Of a stretch of 6,230 nt of DNA, positions 6,184 to 6,230 are shown piece after piece. Each line of letters begins with the position of its first letter. Within the stretch, counting starts at the first letter, position 1. The DNA comes from CAZLYK01 sp964563495. Lineage in GTDB: Bacteria; Acidobacteriota; Blastocatellia; RBC074. The position numbers were made by a program, and so were the translations under genes. The notes under the pieces were generated by a model. The model ran no database searches, had not been told where the DNA came from, and saw only the letters and a list, made by a program, of their open reading frames with translations. The stretch is from contig CAZLYK010000220.1 of the NCBI GenBank assembly GCA_964563495.1, positions 1-6,230 on the forward strand, given 5' to 3'.

Positions 6184-6230
6184 TCAAACCAGTGCCTTTC
6201 GCGCCATGAGCATTTGCGCTGCGCGGTCAG
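6184..6230 (-). CDS. Possible C-terminal end of an upstream minus-strand gene
   Basis: On the minus strand one frame entering from the right edge reads DRAAQMLMARKALV and stops at TGA (6186-6184), 27 bases before the NTF2-like start. The short Ala/Leu/Arg-rich helix would be a normal protein end, and the spacing suits an operon. Another frame reads 17 less protein-like codons to a TGA at 6179-6177. With 15 codons nothing can be identified, and the segment may equally be non-coding leader. Confidence 0.3.
   Translation of the reverse strand, partial: DRAAQMLMARKALV

Overview
The window looks like an ordinary stretch of a Gram-negative chromosome, probably of an Acidobacteriota member and possibly Blastocatellia. 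This rests on an Oar-type TonB-dependent receptor with an N-terminal carboxypeptidase-regulatory-like domain, several exported proteins and moderately high GC; it was not tested by a search.

Layout. Bases 1-203 (minus strand) hold the start of a lipoprotein of the DUF3124 type, running off the left edge. Bases 204-664 hold no intact gene. They contain a small hairpin, a frameshifted C-terminal remnant of an IS transposase (integrase core), an AT-rich stretch, and the tail of a metallophosphoesterase gene with a stop codon just before its GHxH motif. Bases 665-4276 (plus strand) hold a two-gene operon: an Oar-like TonB-dependent outer-membrane receptor, then 18 bases later an exported YncE-like beta-propeller protein. 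Bases 4295-6156 (minus strand, convergent) hold a second operon: an exported NTF2-like/putative lumazine-binding protein, then a group II PLP-dependent decarboxylase, joined by a TGATG stop/start overlap. The last 47 bases may carry the C-terminal codons of a further minus-strand gene.

How the genes work together. The receptor and propeller probably act together at the envelope, the receptor importing an unknown ligand and the propeller acting in the periplasm. The arrangement recalls the yncD/yncE neighbourhood of E. coli. The decarboxylase is cytosolic and is probably made together with the small exported protein; its substrate cannot be read from sequence. I see no CRISPR array, tRNA, rRNA, intact mobile element or defence system, and no convincing novel system. 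The most useful observations are the two decayed remnants, the receptor/propeller pair, and the start-site correction and residue spacing of the decarboxylase.
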